NCBI GenBank assembly: GCA_027490725.1
Contig: JAIXXN010000018.1
Span: 1 to 64,000 of the forward strand
DNA length: 64,000 bases
DNA from: Oxalobacteraceae bacterium
GTDB taxonomy: Bacteria; Pseudomonadota; Gammaproteobacteria; Burkholderiales; Burkholderiaceae_D
Direction of reading: 5' to 3'
In this document: positions 1 through 9,366 of the stretch, in pieces
Layout of the letters: each line of letters starts with the position of its first letter
Position numbering within the stretch: the first letter of the stretch is position 1
Translations under genes and position numbers: made by a program
Notes under the pieces: model-generated
What the model was told of the DNA's origin: nothing
Seen by the model: only the letters and a program-made list of their open reading frames with translations
Databases searched by the model: none

Positions 1-1094
1 GCGGCGCGCGCGATGCGCGCTATGTACGCCGTTTGCTGACCATCCACCGCTGCCTGGAAATCGGCGGCCGCCTCGGCATCTACGCCAGTCTGGCGCTGCT
101 GCCGCAATGGGGCCACGCGCTGGCCGGCTGGGCCTTCTTCTGGCCCGTCATGCTGCTGGGCATACTGACCCTGGGCGCCGCCAAGATTCTGGAAAACATG
201 GAGATTGGCCACAACGTACTGCATGCCCAGTGGGACTGGCTGCGCGATCCTGAAATCCAGTCCGGCCGCTGGGAATGGGACCACGTCTGCCCGTCCGACC
301 AGTGGAAACACGCCCACAACGTCAAGCACCACACCTGGACCAACGTACTGGGCAAAGACGCCGACGTGGCCGGTTACGGCCTGCTGCGCATGTTCTCCGG
401 TCAGCGCTGGAAGCCCTTCAATCTGGGCAATCCGCTGTGGGCGCTGCTGCTGGCGATCTTCTTCGAATGGGGCATTGCGATTCAGGAACTGGAACTGGGC
501 CGCGTGCTTCAGGGCCGCATGAAATGGTCGGCACTGCGTCCGATGTGGCTGCGCACCCGCGCCAAAATCTGGCGCCAGATGCGCAAAGACTACCTGCTGT
601 TCCCGCTGCTGGCCGGACCGTTCTTCCTCTACGTCGCCGGCGCCAACGCGGCGGCTAACATCGTGCGCAATCTGTGGACCTACCTGATTATTTTCTGCGG
701 CCACTTCCCGATGGACGTCCACGTCTTCACCAAAGCCGAGGTCGAAAATGAAACGCGCGCCCACTGGTACGTACGCCAGCTGCTGGGCTCCTGCAACATC
801 TCGGGCGGCAAGCTGTTCCACATCATGAGCGGCAACCTGAGCCACCAGATCGAACACCACCTGTTCCCCGACATGCCAAGCAACCGCTACGGCGAAATCG
901 CACCGCGCGTACGCGCCCTGTGCGCCCAGTACCGCCTGCCCTACAACACCGGCTCCCTGACGCGCCAGTTCGGCACCACCGTCCTGCGCATCGTACGCAT
1001 GAGCTTCCCCGGCTACAGCCCATATCTGGACGGTCCACCACCGAAGCGCACGCCCCGCGTCCGCACCACCGACGAATCCGCCACCCCCGCTTAA
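1..1094 (+). CDS. Membrane fatty acid desaturase (5' truncated by window)
   Basis: The reading frame is open to the window edge, so the true start lies upstream; a TTG at 33 is only the first internal start-like codon. The three histidine clusters of the membrane di-iron desaturase family (FA_desaturase) are visible: HNVLH, HNVKHH and QIEHH, near residues 60, 95 and 272 counted from the TTG. Hydrophobic segments lie before the first box and around residues 190-230. The family introduces double bonds into acyl chains of membrane lipids or acyl-CoA using O2 and an electron donor; which substrate and position cannot be read from sequence. The stop codon directly abuts a pair of short direct repeats. 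Confidence 0.9.
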   Translation, partial: GARDARYVRRLLTIHRCLEIGGRLGIYASLALLPQWGHALAGWAFFWPVMLLGILTLGAAKILENMEIGHNVLHAQWDWLRDPEIQSGRWEWDHVCPSDQWKHAHNVKHHTWTNVLGKDADVAGYGLLRMFSGQRWKPFNLGNPLWALLLAIFFEWGIAIQELELGRVLQGRMKWSALRPMWLRTRAKIWRQMRKDYLLFPLLAGPFFLYVAGANAAANIVRNLWTYLIIFCGHFPMDVHVFTKAEVENETRAHWYVRQLLGSCNISGGKLFHIMSGNLSHQIEHHLFPDMPSNRYGEIAPRVRALCAQYRLPYNTGSLTRQFGTTVLRIVRMSFPGYSPYLDGPPPKRTPRVRTTDESATPA

Positions 1095-1199
1095 CCCGGG
1101 GTCAGATCCGACATCCGGACACGATCTGAACTATTGACCCGGGGTCAGATCCGACATCCGGACACGGACCGAACTGTTAGCAAATAGTTCGGTCCGTGT
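1094..1199. repeat. Two direct repeats plus a 14-bp inverted repeat
   Basis: A 30-bp unit containing GGGGTCAGATCCGACATCC occurs at 1094-1123 and again, identical, at 1137-1166. The second copy runs into a perfect inverted repeat, ACACGGACCGAACT (1162-1175) and AGTTCGGTCCGTGT (1186-1199), with a 10-nt loop. There is no U-tract, so it is not a classic terminator. Related copies lie at 18.1-18.3 kb. It resembles the short palindromic (REP-like) repeats of betaproteobacteria; that assignment is inference. Confidence 0.8.
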
Positions 1200-1377
1200 A
1201 GCCTTCCCACCGACCGTCGCGCCACCTTTGAATCGCCGCAGACCGCCCCCAGTAGCGCCACTTCTCTCCACCGAAAACGCCAAATGTTATGATCATCGAA
1301 TTGGCACGGCCGCCTGCGCGCCCCGACGTCAGGCCTTGATCGAAAAGCCCGTGCGCTCTGCTCTCAGGAGAGCTCTG

Positions 1378-2115
1378 ATGAAACAGACACTTATTAGTTT
1401 GATTTTCACTCTGCTGGCAAACACTGGCTGGGCGGCACCGATCAGCATTCTGCTGGCGGCCGAGGATAACTGGTATCCCTATTCTGCCAAAGTCAACAAT
1501 CAGGCCGAGGGGCGCTCGGTCGATATCATCAAAGCGGCCTATGAAGCGGCTGGTGCCGAAATAACGCTGGACGTGATCCCCTTCAACCGTGCCATGATCC
1601 TGACCAAGAACGGTCGCTACGCCGGCTTGTTCAACTCCGGACTGAACGAGGAAGTGCATCGTGACTATCTGATCCCGCGCAACCATATCGCCCTGAGCGA
1701 GCAGGTGGTGATTGCACGTGCCGGCACGCCCTATCAAGATCAGCAATCCTTTCACCACAAGCGCCTGGCGCTGACGCTCGGTTACACCTATCCCACCGAG
1801 ATCACCAGCGATCCGCTGAACCGTATCGAGCGCGCGGCAAGAGATCGCAACAATCTGGCGAAACTCATGGTGGGCCATGCGGATTTCACCATTAACGACC
1901 GGCTCGTTTTCCTGTCACTGCTCGCCACAGAGCCCGCTTTAAAACAAAAGCTGGAGATTGTCGGCAATCTCGATCCGATCAAAATCTATGTGCTGTTTGC
2001 GAAGACGGAGCAAGGTCAGCAGTCATTAAAATTATTCGATCTGGGCATGGATAAAATCATCCAGAACGGCACACTGAAAGCCATCGACGAGCGCTGGAAA
2101 AAGAAACTGCAGTGA
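1378..2115 (+). CDS. Periplasmic solute-binding protein (SBP_bac_3-like)
   Basis: The ATG at 1378 is chosen because it follows a CAGGAG ribosome site and starts a clear signal peptide (hydrophobic stretch, then GWAA cleavage region near residue 20); the frame is open further upstream but lacks signal features. The 245-residue protein begins its mature part with ISILLAAEDNWYPYS, followed by GRSVDIIKAAYEAAG and a FNRA segment, typical of the family 3 extracellular solute-binding domain. No ABC permease or ATPase is adjacent, so it may be an orphan sensor-like or lone binding protein. Ligand unknown; polar amino acid is the family default. Confidence 0.8.
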   Translation: MKQTLISLIFTLLANTGWAAPISILLAAEDNWYPYSAKVNNQAEGRSVDIIKAAYEAAGAEITLDVIPFNRAMILTKNGRYAGLFNSGLNEEVHRDYLIPRNHIALSEQVVIARAGTPYQDQQSFHHKRLALTLGYTYPTEITSDPLNRIERAARDRNNLAKLMVGHADFTINDRLVFLSLLATEPALKQKLEIVGNLDPIKIYVLFAKTEQGQQSLKLFDLGMDKIIQNGTLKAIDERWKKKLQ

Positions 2116-2118
2116 CGC

Positions 2119-2148
2119 GCAGTGCGCCGCCCAGGCGCCCCGCACTGC
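2119..2148. terminator. GC-rich hairpin between convergent genes
   Basis: GCAGTGCG (2119-2126) pairs with CGCACTGC (2141-2148) just after the solute-binding gene and before the convergent TonB receptor gene. No long T-run follows, so it is a plausible but weak terminator. Confidence 0.45.
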
Positions 2149-2261
2149 TTGCCACATACCAGCAGCATTCCCATCCGCCTCAGAGATACCGCGCTCTCTG
2201 ACCTGACGACCAGCAAGTGCCGAGGCCGTTGCCCCGGCACTCACCCGCTATGCCGCGTCGC

Positions 2262-4436
2262 TCAGAAACTCGTCGACAGACCAGCGTACAGCGTACGACG
2301 CGCACCATACTGCGGCGCACCGACACCCACGCCCGATCCATCGCGCAACAGATACGACTTATCGAACAGATTCACCACGGCCAACCGCGCCTCAACCATC
2401 CCGACCGGCGTGTGCTTCCACGTATGCGTCAGCGTAGCATTAACGGTGGTGTAGTGCGGCAGCGAACCCGAGTTCGGCGCAGCACCATCGGGCGTCATGC
2501 GCAAGCCACTACCGTAGAGCACATCGGTGCTCAGCTGCGAATCGCCGAAGTGATAGTGGGCACCAGCGGACATGCTGAGCTTCTGATCATGGTCGACATA
2601 AATCGCATGCTGGGCGATGTAGTCCAGCTCGTCCTTGCCGAACAGCGCCTGCCCCGACACGATGTGCTGGCCCGTTGCTTTTTGCGTCGTCACGTTCCAG
2701 TAAGCGCCCCAGTCTTTCTGGCTATAGATCGCGGCCAGCTCCAGCCCCTTGGCAACGCCACGCTCATAATTAAATGGCGAGAGTATCAGCGCCTGACCGA
2801 ACTGCCCCTCATCGAGCAGGTTGTGGATTTTCTTGTAGTAAGCATCGGCCGTCACGGTCAGCGCATTGCTGAGCTGATGACTCACACCCACATCGTAATA
2901 GTGGGTGCGCTCCGACCTAACGTTGTCGGATACCGGCACTTCCGGCGCATTGCTGGTATTCGCATACAGATTGATGCTCGACTGCGCTGCAAGTTCCTGT
3001 GGCGGCGGCGTGAAGTAGCGCGAGTAAGCAGCATGCAGCGAGGTGCCTTCACGAATCTTGTAGGCTAGGTTGATACGCGGGCTCCACTGCTGCTCATCAA
3101 CGAAGGCCGACACCTTGTCGAAGCGCACACCATAGTTGACCGTCAGCGGCGCCAACAACTGCCACTCGTCTTGTAGGTACAGACTCGCCAGACGGCCAGT
3201 CTTGGCGCCGTTGTCGACGATCATCTGCGGCGTATTGCTGGTCTGTGCGCCACTGTCGTCGGTGGGAAACACCGCCACGGTATTGTCGCTATGCGTGGTT
3301 TGCCGCGTGTACATCGCGCCAGCGCGCACGGTGTGGCTGGCATTGAGCTTGTAGCCCAGATCGAACTGCAACCCGCTGGCACTGTTGGAGCGCATCGAGT
3401 TCGAAGCAACGCCATTGAACACCAGATCGCCCGCCGCATCCGGCAGATAGTGCAGTTCCGAATACTGGTGGAAGCCCGACAACTGGTAACTCAGATCACC
3501 GAGACTTTTCTGCAGCGATAACACCGCGAAGCGATTCACTTCGCGCTGACTTTCGTTGAGCTGCTCGGAAGCAATCGTGCTGGTGCCAGCACCGATATCG
3601 CTCACGCCTGCCAGCGAGAAAGCCGGCGCCTGCGCGGGATTGTTCGGAATCTGGAAGTGCCCCAGATAGGTGCCGAACATCAAGCCCAGCCGGGTATTCT
3701 CATCGACGAAATAAGACAGATTGCCGAAGGACTTGGACTGGTGCGTCTGGTCGTGCAGCGCCGTGCGCGTAGGCTGCGGATTCTCGATGCCGAGCTGGTT
3801 GCCCAGATAGCTGCCGGACAGGTAGTAGTTAAACGCCCCGGAGCTGCCGAACAGTTCGGCACTCGGCTGGACATAGCTATTGCTGCCAACCAGCACGCCT
3901 ACCCGACCGCCCGGCTTGACGCCTTCCTTGGTCTGGATATCGATGATGCCGGCCGTGCGCAAGCCGTACTGTGCCGGCAAGGCGCCGGTGAGGAAATCGA
4001 TCTGATCGACCAGACGGGTGTCGATAGACTGGCCGAAGCCGGTGATGCTTTCCGGCAGTTGCACACCGTTGATGCGGTATTGCACGTTGGCGTGGTCGTC
4101 GCGCACGTGGATGGAACCGGACGCTTTCGAGTCCTGCGCTACCCCCGGCAAGCGCAGCAGTACTTCATTGAACGGCGTGTCCGCGCCCTGACCGAGGTTC
4201 TCGATCATGTGCTTGTCGATGGAGTAGACGGTGGTGCCGACTTTGGGGGAAAGCTCCATCCGCTCGCTGCGCAGGTGGGCAGCGGTGACTTCGACGCGCT
4301 GCATGTCGGCGGGCGCGCCGGCCGACGGATCGGAGGCATCGGGCGCCTCGGCTGCGAAAGAAAACGATGCTGGTGCAGCGGCGCACAGGGTGGACAGGAC
4401 AAGCGCGCGCTTGCCCAGCTTAGGAAGCTGATACAT
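2262..4436 (-). CDS. TonB-dependent outer-membrane receptor
   Basis: 724 residues with an N-terminal signal peptide (ends near FSFAAEAP), a plug domain (VQYRINGVQLPES, GALPAQYGLRTAGIIDIQTK at about residues 115-170) and a long beta-barrel ending in the terminal aromatic STSF expected for outer-membrane insertion. Such receptors import metal chelates, vitamin B12 or oligosaccharides using TonB energy. The gene just upstream on the same strand encodes a small DUF2946-like protein with His and Cys pairs, which is often found beside metal (copper) receptors, so a metal ligand is the best guess. Substrate not determined. Confidence 0.9.
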   Translation of the reverse strand: MYQLPKLGKRALVLSTLCAAAPASFSFAAEAPDASDPSAGAPADMQRVEVTAAHLRSERMELSPKVGTTVYSIDKHMIENLGQGADTPFNEVLLRLPGVAQDSKASGSIHVRDDHANVQYRINGVQLPESITGFGQSIDTRLVDQIDFLTGALPAQYGLRTAGIIDIQTKEGVKPGGRVGVLVGSNSYVQPSAELFGSSGAFNYYLSGSYLGNQLGIENPQPTRTALHDQTHQSKSFGNLSYFVDENTRLGLMFGTYLGHFQIPNNPAQAPAFSLAGVSDIGAGTSTIASEQLNESQREVNRFAVLSLQKSLGDLSYQLSGFHQYSELHYLPDAAGDLVFNGVASNSMRSNSASGLQFDLGYKLNASHTVRAGAMYTRQTTHSDNTVAVFPTDDSGAQTSNTPQMIVDNGAKTGRLASLYLQDEWQLLAPLTVNYGVRFDKVSAFVDEQQWSPRINLAYKIREGTSLHAAYSRYFTPPPQELAAQSSINLYANTSNAPEVPVSDNVRSERTHYYDVGVSHQLSNALTVTADAYYKKIHNLLDEGQFGQALILSPFNYERGVAKGLELAAIYSQKDWGAYWNVTTQKATGQHIVSGQALFGKDELDYIAQHAIYVDHDQKLSMSAGAHYHFGDSQLSTDVLYGSGLRMTPDGAAPNSGSLPHYTTVNATLTHTWKHTPVGMVEARLAVVNLFDKSYLLRDGSGVGVGAPQYGARRTLYAGLSTSF

Positions 4437-4520
4437 GGTGGACCTCTGAATAGTTAACGACGAGCGCAGCCGGACACATGCCGGCTAACTGCCCGAATAC
4501 ATTGGATAGACGTTAAGGAA

Positions 4521-4850
4521 CTACGCAGAGGCGCGTGGCGGGCCACGGCCGGGAGGGAGCAGCTGGGCGGTGGCGTACGCCGCCACATACAGCGTTGCGG
4601 CGACGATGCAGAAGTAGGCTAGTTGAATCGCGTGGACCAGCGCCGGTGGTGTCGGGACATCGGCCAGGGTGTCGCCGACTACCGCGCAGATGACGCAGTC
4701 TTCGAGGGCGGCTGTGCTCTTGTGGATGTGCGTGGTCGACGCGGAGACGACCAGCAGGAAGCTCAGCGCCGCTAGCAAACTCACGGCATAACGCCAAAAA
4801 CCGCGCTGCTGCGCGGTTGCTGACAAAACTGACCGTGAGAATTGGGACAT
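4521..4850 (-). CDS. Small DUF2946-like membrane protein with HxH and CxxC
   Basis: 109 residues. An N-terminal hydrophobic segment (YAVSLLAALSFLLVVSAS) is followed by THIH and DCVIC, potential metal ligands, then a second hydrophobic segment and a C-terminal GRGPPRA tail. This layout matches what I know of the DUF2946 family, small exported or membrane proteins that often accompany copper-related TonB receptors. It lies 84 bp upstream of the TonB receptor on the same strand and probably forms an operon with it. The exact role is unknown; family assignment is by motif layout only. Confidence 0.65.
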   Translation of the reverse strand: MSQFSRSVLSATAQQRGFWRYAVSLLAALSFLLVVSASTTHIHKSTAALEDCVICAVVGDTLADVPTPPALVHAIQLAYFCIVAATLYVAAYATAQLLPPGRGPPRASA

Positions 4851-5035
4851 CTAGCTGATTTCGGGTTGGGGCTTTTTTTATGATAGCAAAGAATTGGCGA
4901 GCTGGTGGGAGGCTGAGTTTATTTCGCTGGGGATAGGGTCGATTGTTCATCGGCCACGCTGATCTAATCACTTACAAAAAAAGTCGCGGATCGTAACTCC
5001 AGCGTTTGATCGTGGTGGCCGCAAGCGCTTTTTGC

Positions 5036-6241
5036 CTAATGAGTACTAACAGAATTCATCGGCTTGGCAAAAAGATGTATTCCATCCTTACGATCGAGAC
5101 GCCCCGCCAGGGTTGTCAGCGCAAACGCAGCGAGTACCACAATCGCCCCAATCCAAGGGGTGGCCAACAATCCAAGATGTTCAACAATCAAACCACCGCC
5201 CCATGCACCGCCAGCAATACCAAGATTGAAGGCTGCGATATTCAGTCCGGAAGCCACGTCAACAGCTTGTGGTGCATCCAGCTCTGCCCGCTGCACAACA
5301 TATACCTGTAAGCCCGGTACGTTCCCAAATGCTACTGCTCCCCAAACTAGTACCGTCGCCAAAGCCAGCCATGTGTTGCTTGCGGTGAAGGTAAGCGTAA
5401 GCAATACCAGCGCCAAGGAAAAGAACACTATTTGCAATGCACGAATCGGCCCCTTTTTGTCTGCCAGTTTGCCGCCCCAAATGTTTCCGAAGGCGACCGA
5501 CACGCCGTAGACCAGCATGACCAGACTGACGCTAGAAGCAGAGAATCCAGATACTTCCTGCAGAATCGGCGCGAGATAAGTAAAGGCGATAAACGATCCG
5601 CCATAGCCTAGCGCAGTCATTGCGTACACCAGCAACAGGCGGGGTTTTTTGAGCACAGATAACTGTGTCAACAGGGATGCCGGCTCTCTATGAGGAATAT
5701 TATCCGGCACCAGAATCCAGCTACCGATAAACGCGACTATCCCCAGCATCGATACTGCAAGGAATGTCGCCTGCCAGCCAAATATCTGGCCGATGAAAGT
5801 GCCCAGAGGTACACCTGTTACGAGGGCGACGGTCAGTCCGGTGAACATCAGTGCAATCGCACTTGCAGCCTTTTCTTTTGACACGAGTCCTGTGGCAATC
5901 GTCGAACCTATCGAAAAGAACACGCCATGCGCTAAACCGGTCAGCACCCGGGCTGCAACGAGTGCTGTATAACTTGGCGCCATCCATGCGACCAAATTGC
6001 CGATGGTGAACAGCGCCATCAAACTCAACAACAAATTCTTGCGCTTCACGCGGCCAGTCAATGCTGTCAATACCGGTGCGCCGATGGCAACCCCCAGAGC
6101 ATACAGGCTGACTAAAAGCCCGGCAGACGGAACCGAGACATTAAGGCTTGCGGCAATAGTAGGGATCAGGCCGACAATTACGAATTCTGTCGTCCCGATC
6201 GCGAAAGCACTGAGTGTCAGCGCCCAGAGTGCGAGAGGCAT
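5036..6241 (-). CDS. MFS efflux transporter (DHA1, AraJ/YdhP-like)
   Basis: 401 residues, about 12 hydrophobic segments. It starts MPLALWALTLSAFAIGTTEF, the typical beginning of the AraJ/YdhP sugar and drug efflux branch, with the motif-A-like LTGRVKRKN loop between helices 2 and 3 and GLAHGVFF in helix 4-5. The frame is open upstream for another 113 codons, but those residues look non-coding and overlap the regulator promoter, so the ATG at 6241 is preferred. It is divergent from a LysR gene that probably controls it. Substrate unknown. Confidence 0.9.
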   Translation of the reverse strand: MPLALWALTLSAFAIGTTEFVIVGLIPTIAASLNVSVPSAGLLVSLYALGVAIGAPVLTALTGRVKRKNLLLSLMALFTIGNLVAWMAPSYTALVAARVLTGLAHGVFFSIGSTIATGLVSKEKAASAIALMFTGLTVALVTGVPLGTFIGQIFGWQATFLAVSMLGIVAFIGSWILVPDNIPHREPASLLTQLSVLKKPRLLLVYAMTALGYGGSFIAFTYLAPILQEVSGFSASSVSLVMLVYGVSVAFGNIWGGKLADKKGPIRALQIVFFSLALVLLTLTFTASNTWLALATVLVWGAVAFGNVPGLQVYVVQRAELDAPQAVDVASGLNIAAFNLGIAGGAWGGGLIVEHLGLLATPWIGAIVVLAAFALTTLAGRLDRKDGIHLFAKPMNSVSTH

Positions 6242-6344
6242 GATTTTCTTTCTGAGTTGAGTGGTTGAGGCCTCGCAGTGTGCGCGTTGCACTGTCAAAG
6301 AAAAACTATGTTGACTACAATACACTTTTACCTGGGAGTCACTA
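6242..6344. promoter_or_regulatory. Divergent promoter between MFS and LysR genes
   Basis: The 103-bp gap holds both start regions. A TTGACT (6311-6316) lies on the plus side, and a GGGAG ribosome site (6334-6338) precedes the LysR ATG. LysR regulators normally bind T-N11-A sites in such gaps; I did not identify one confidently. Confidence 0.5.
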
Positions 6345-7241
6345 ATGCTGAATGTTGATGCGCTGATTGCCTTCGTAGCGGTGATAGATACCGGTTCATT
6401 TTCTGCAGCAGCCGAGCGACTCAAGCAGACTCCATCTGGTGTCAGTCGCGCCATCTCGCGACTGGAATCGCAGTTGGGCTTGGCGCTGATAACGCGTACT
6501 ACTCGCCGACTTGATCTCACTGAAGAAGGAAAATGGCTACTGGCACGTGCCCGGAAAGTGATCGCTGATTTGCAGAACACGGAGGAACAACTGACCGCCC
6601 GCCTTTCTCAGCCCGCAGGATTGGTGAGAGTCAGTGCCGCGACGCCTGTATTGGACCATATGGTTGCGCCATTGGCTGCGGCGTTTATGGATAGCTACCC
6701 GCAAGTCCAACTTGAGCTAATTAGTGGCGAAACGGTGATTGATCTGATCGAAGCTCGTATTGATCTTGCCATTCGCATCGGCCCTTTAGCGGACTCGACG
6801 CTTAACGCCAGACGATTGGGAACCAGCCGCCTGCGCTTGCTTGCATCGCCAGAATATCTTGCGCGCTACGGCGCCCCTAAAAATATCGAGCAACTTGCGG
6901 AACATAGGCTGATCGGCTTTACAGTGCCTTCTTCGCTCAATATCTGGCCATTGAAACACATCAATGGTGATGGATTACCAATACACCCAAACATCGCCGC
7001 ATCCAGTGGTGAGACTGTACGGCACTTAACTTTAGGGGGAGCTGGTATAGCCTGTCTGGCTGAGTTCCTGACACGCAGCGATGTAGAAAACGGGCGCTTG
7101 CTACCGATTCTTGAAGCTGAGCTATTGCCATGGAGCCAGCCGGTGTGGGCGGTATTTTACAAACAGGAAGCACTGGCACCGCGCATTAGTGCATTAGTGG
7201 ATTTCTTGGCGAAAAGACTAAGCGAGGTGTTAGATGACTGA
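6345..7241 (+). CDS. LysR-family transcriptional regulator
   Basis: 298 residues. The N-terminal winged helix (about 1-60: DALIAFVAVIDTGSFSAAAE, then SGVSRAISRLESQLG) is classical LysR, followed by a periplasmic-binding-like effector domain (from about residue 88). It belongs to the branch with TRTTRRLDLTEEG after the helix. Divergent from the MFS pump, which it likely controls in response to a small molecule exported or sensed by that pump. Start chosen from the GGGAG ribosome site. Confidence 0.92.
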   Translation: MLNVDALIAFVAVIDTGSFSAAAERLKQTPSGVSRAISRLESQLGLALITRTTRRLDLTEEGKWLLARARKVIADLQNTEEQLTARLSQPAGLVRVSAATPVLDHMVAPLAAAFMDSYPQVQLELISGETVIDLIEARIDLAIRIGPLADSTLNARRLGTSRLRLLASPEYLARYGAPKNIEQLAEHRLIGFTVPSSLNIWPLKHINGDGLPIHPNIAASSGETVRHLTLGGAGIACLAEFLTRSDVENGRLLPILEAELLPWSQPVWAVFYKQEALAPRISALVDFLAKRLSEVLDD

Positions 7242-7438
7242 CCTCAACATTGCGCCTCGTTGACCTAAGCAGAGCATTAAACTAGCCGCAATTGGCAGAA
7301 CTCAGCTGTTCGGAATACTAGCTCGCATATAAGCCAAGTTCTCAGAATATCGCATGCCTGCGCTTGCATTTTCGCTTGTTTTCTAGCGGCTGGGAATTGA
7401 ATAGCTTGGTTGTGGCGTGATGCCCGATCCCGCTCTGC

Positions 7439-8188
7439 GTGGCCGGGTTTCTTTATTTTCGCTTCTCTTTACCTTGTTCCGCTCCGGCCATCGACGCCAA
7501 CTCGGCGATCTCGGTCCGGAATTTGCAGGCAGAGCTGGTTCGGCCTGAAACGCTGGCAGCCCTCGGTGCGTTGGTCGCCGGCATGGCGCACGAACTCAAT
7601 ACGCCCATCGGCAATGGTCCTATCGCGTCGAGCACCCTAGCCGGTGAACTCGACGCCTTCGACCACATCGTCCAGCAGCAGTTCAGCCGTCGCGACCTGC
7701 TGCGCCAGCTCGAGGTGCTGCGCCACGGCACCAATCTGGTCGTGCGCAATTTGCAGCGGGCCGGCACGCTGATTACCAGTTTCAAGCAGGTGGCCGTCGA
7801 CCAGACCAGCGAGCAGCGCCGCCGCTTGCATCTGGCCGAACTGGTCGACGAGGTGCGCATTACGCTCGAACCGACTTACCGCGGGCGCTGCCAATTCCAC
7901 CTCGACGTCAACGTCGCGCTGCAGCTCGATACCGATGCCGGGGCACTGGTGCAAACTCTGACCAATCTGGTGGCCAATAGCGTGCTGCACGGCTTTGCCG
8001 GACGGGACAACGGCAATAATCTGATCAACGATCTGCTGCACGGCGAGATCGCCATTGCCAGCACGCCCGGTCAGGGCACTGAAGTCACTTTGCGTTTTCT
8101 GCGCGTCGGCCCGGCCAGTCGACAGCGCATTGCATCTGCAGCACTAGGGCCTCCTCGGCCGCACCGTCGGTGCGGCCGGCGCCTGTAG
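7439..8188 (+). pseudogene. Decayed sensor histidine kinase
   Basis: The sequence has a recognisable H-box (ALVAGMAHELNTPIGN) and N-box (LTNLVANSVLHGF), and it ends with the GEIAIASTPGQGTEVTL segment of a HATPase domain. Between N-box and this end the usual DxGxGI box, F-box and G2 box are missing: after GFAGRDNG the frame jumps to NNLINDLLHGEI, which normally follows GLGL. Roughly 50-60 residues seem deleted in frame. The N-terminus lacks any sensor domain and the start is uncertain. Without the ATP-binding loop it cannot be an active kinase. Confidence 0.8.
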
Positions 8189-8193
8189 ATGCA
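8131..8193. repeat. Nested inverted repeat after kinase remnant
   Basis: GGCCGCACC (8157-8165) and GGTGCGGCC (8169-8177) form a perfect 9-bp stem. It lies inside a weaker outer pairing, TGCATCTGCAG (8131-8141) against CTGTAGATGCA near 8183-8193 with one mismatch. There is no T-run. It may be a decayed terminator or a small palindromic repeat. Confidence 0.5.
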
Positions 8194-8257
8194 GAGGTCG
8201 TTGATGCGCGTTGAATTGGCATAGAATGTGAATGACTGACACGTAGAAATCCAAAAA

Positions 8258-9199
8258 ATGAATAGAATCAATGCGTTCACGAGTTCCAGCCTAAGCGCCC
8301 ATCATTTGGATTGGAATCTGGTTCGAGCGTTCTTGGCCGTCATCGATTACGGCTCGCTGACAGCGGCGGCCAATATGCTTGGCGCAAGCCAGTCTACATT
8401 GAGCCGTCAAATCACCGAACTCGAATCAGTTGTTGGTGTCGCTCTGTTCGAACGCATTGCGCGCGGCCTTTGCGTGACTGCGGCTGGTACCGCCTTGATC
8501 GAACCGGCCCGTCAGATGCAAATGGCTGCGCAGTCACTGTCCCTGCGCGTCCTAGGCCAGGCTCAGGAACTAGTGGGCACGGTGCGCATCGCAGTCAGTG
8601 AAATGGTGGCTGCCTATCTCTTGCCAGAAACCATTGCTGAACTGCGCAGCGCACATCCGGAAATCGAATTGGAATTGGTTGTCTCGAACCACAACGAAAA
8701 CTTGTTGGAGAGGCAAGCCGATATCGCCTTGCGTCATGTTCGGCCAAGCCAAACTGCTTTGATTGCTCGCCATGTCGGCGACCTCGACATGGGATTCTTT
8801 GCCCATGCGGACTACGTCGCCCGTATGGGCGGCAGCATCGAGCCTGATCGACTTGATCAGTATGAGTGGATCGGCTACGACCGTTCCGATCTGTTGGTGC
8901 GCGGATTCAACGCGGCTGGACGACCGGTGACGCGGACCTTTTTCGGTGTCCGCTGCGATAACCATATTATCGGATGGCAACTGGCACTGCACGGCGCTGG
9001 CCTTGCTTTCGCCCCTGTTTCGATCGCCCGCCGTTACCCTCAAATGCGCCGGGCATTGCCAGACATCGCCGTTCCTGGACTGCCAGTTTGGGTGACCGCA
9101 CACCGCGAACTACGCGATAGCCGCCGCATCCAATTGGTGTTTCAATGGCTCGCTGCCGGAATAGCGCCGATGACAGGTGCGCCATCGGGCAAAGATTAG
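8258..9199 (+). CDS. LysR-family transcriptional regulator
   Basis: 313 residues. The HTH is near residues 20-80 (LVRAFLAVIDYGSLTAAANMLG, then QSTLSRQITELE), and the effector-binding domain begins around GTVRIAVSEMVAAYLLPE. No divergent target gene is adjacent; upstream lies the kinase remnant. The target is therefore unknown and may be distant or lost. A separate LysR from the one at 6.3 kb, with little similarity outside the HTH. Confidence 0.9.
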   Translation: MNRINAFTSSSLSAHHLDWNLVRAFLAVIDYGSLTAAANMLGASQSTLSRQITELESVVGVALFERIARGLCVTAAGTALIEPARQMQMAAQSLSLRVLGQAQELVGTVRIAVSEMVAAYLLPETIAELRSAHPEIELELVVSNHNENLLERQADIALRHVRPSQTALIARHVGDLDMGFFAHADYVARMGGSIEPDRLDQYEWIGYDRSDLLVRGFNAAGRPVTRTFFGVRCDNHIIGWQLALHGAGLAFAPVSIARRYPQMRRALPDIAVPGLPVWVTAHRELRDSRRIQLVFQWLAAGIAPMTGAPSGKD

Positions 9200-9366
9200 A
9201 CAAATCGCCGAAACGCCAATCGGGCTTCGTTGAACAATTGCCAGGCAGATCAGATCTTGGCTCGGCGTTACGCTGCGCGCGCGTCAGCCCGGCCTAGCAG
9301 GAAAGGGATTGCCGATCCGAAATCAAACAGATTCCCATTGCAACGATAGAGAAAGCGGCCTGTGGC

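Noticed and set aside
1228..1377. Longer N-terminus for the solute-binding protein
   Set aside because: The extra 50 residues are Arg/Pro-rich and would block the signal peptide; ATG 1378 has a good ribosome site.
6242..6580. Longer N-terminus for the MFS transporter
   Set aside because: It would cover the divergent promoter and the start of the LysR gene, with no membrane or family features.
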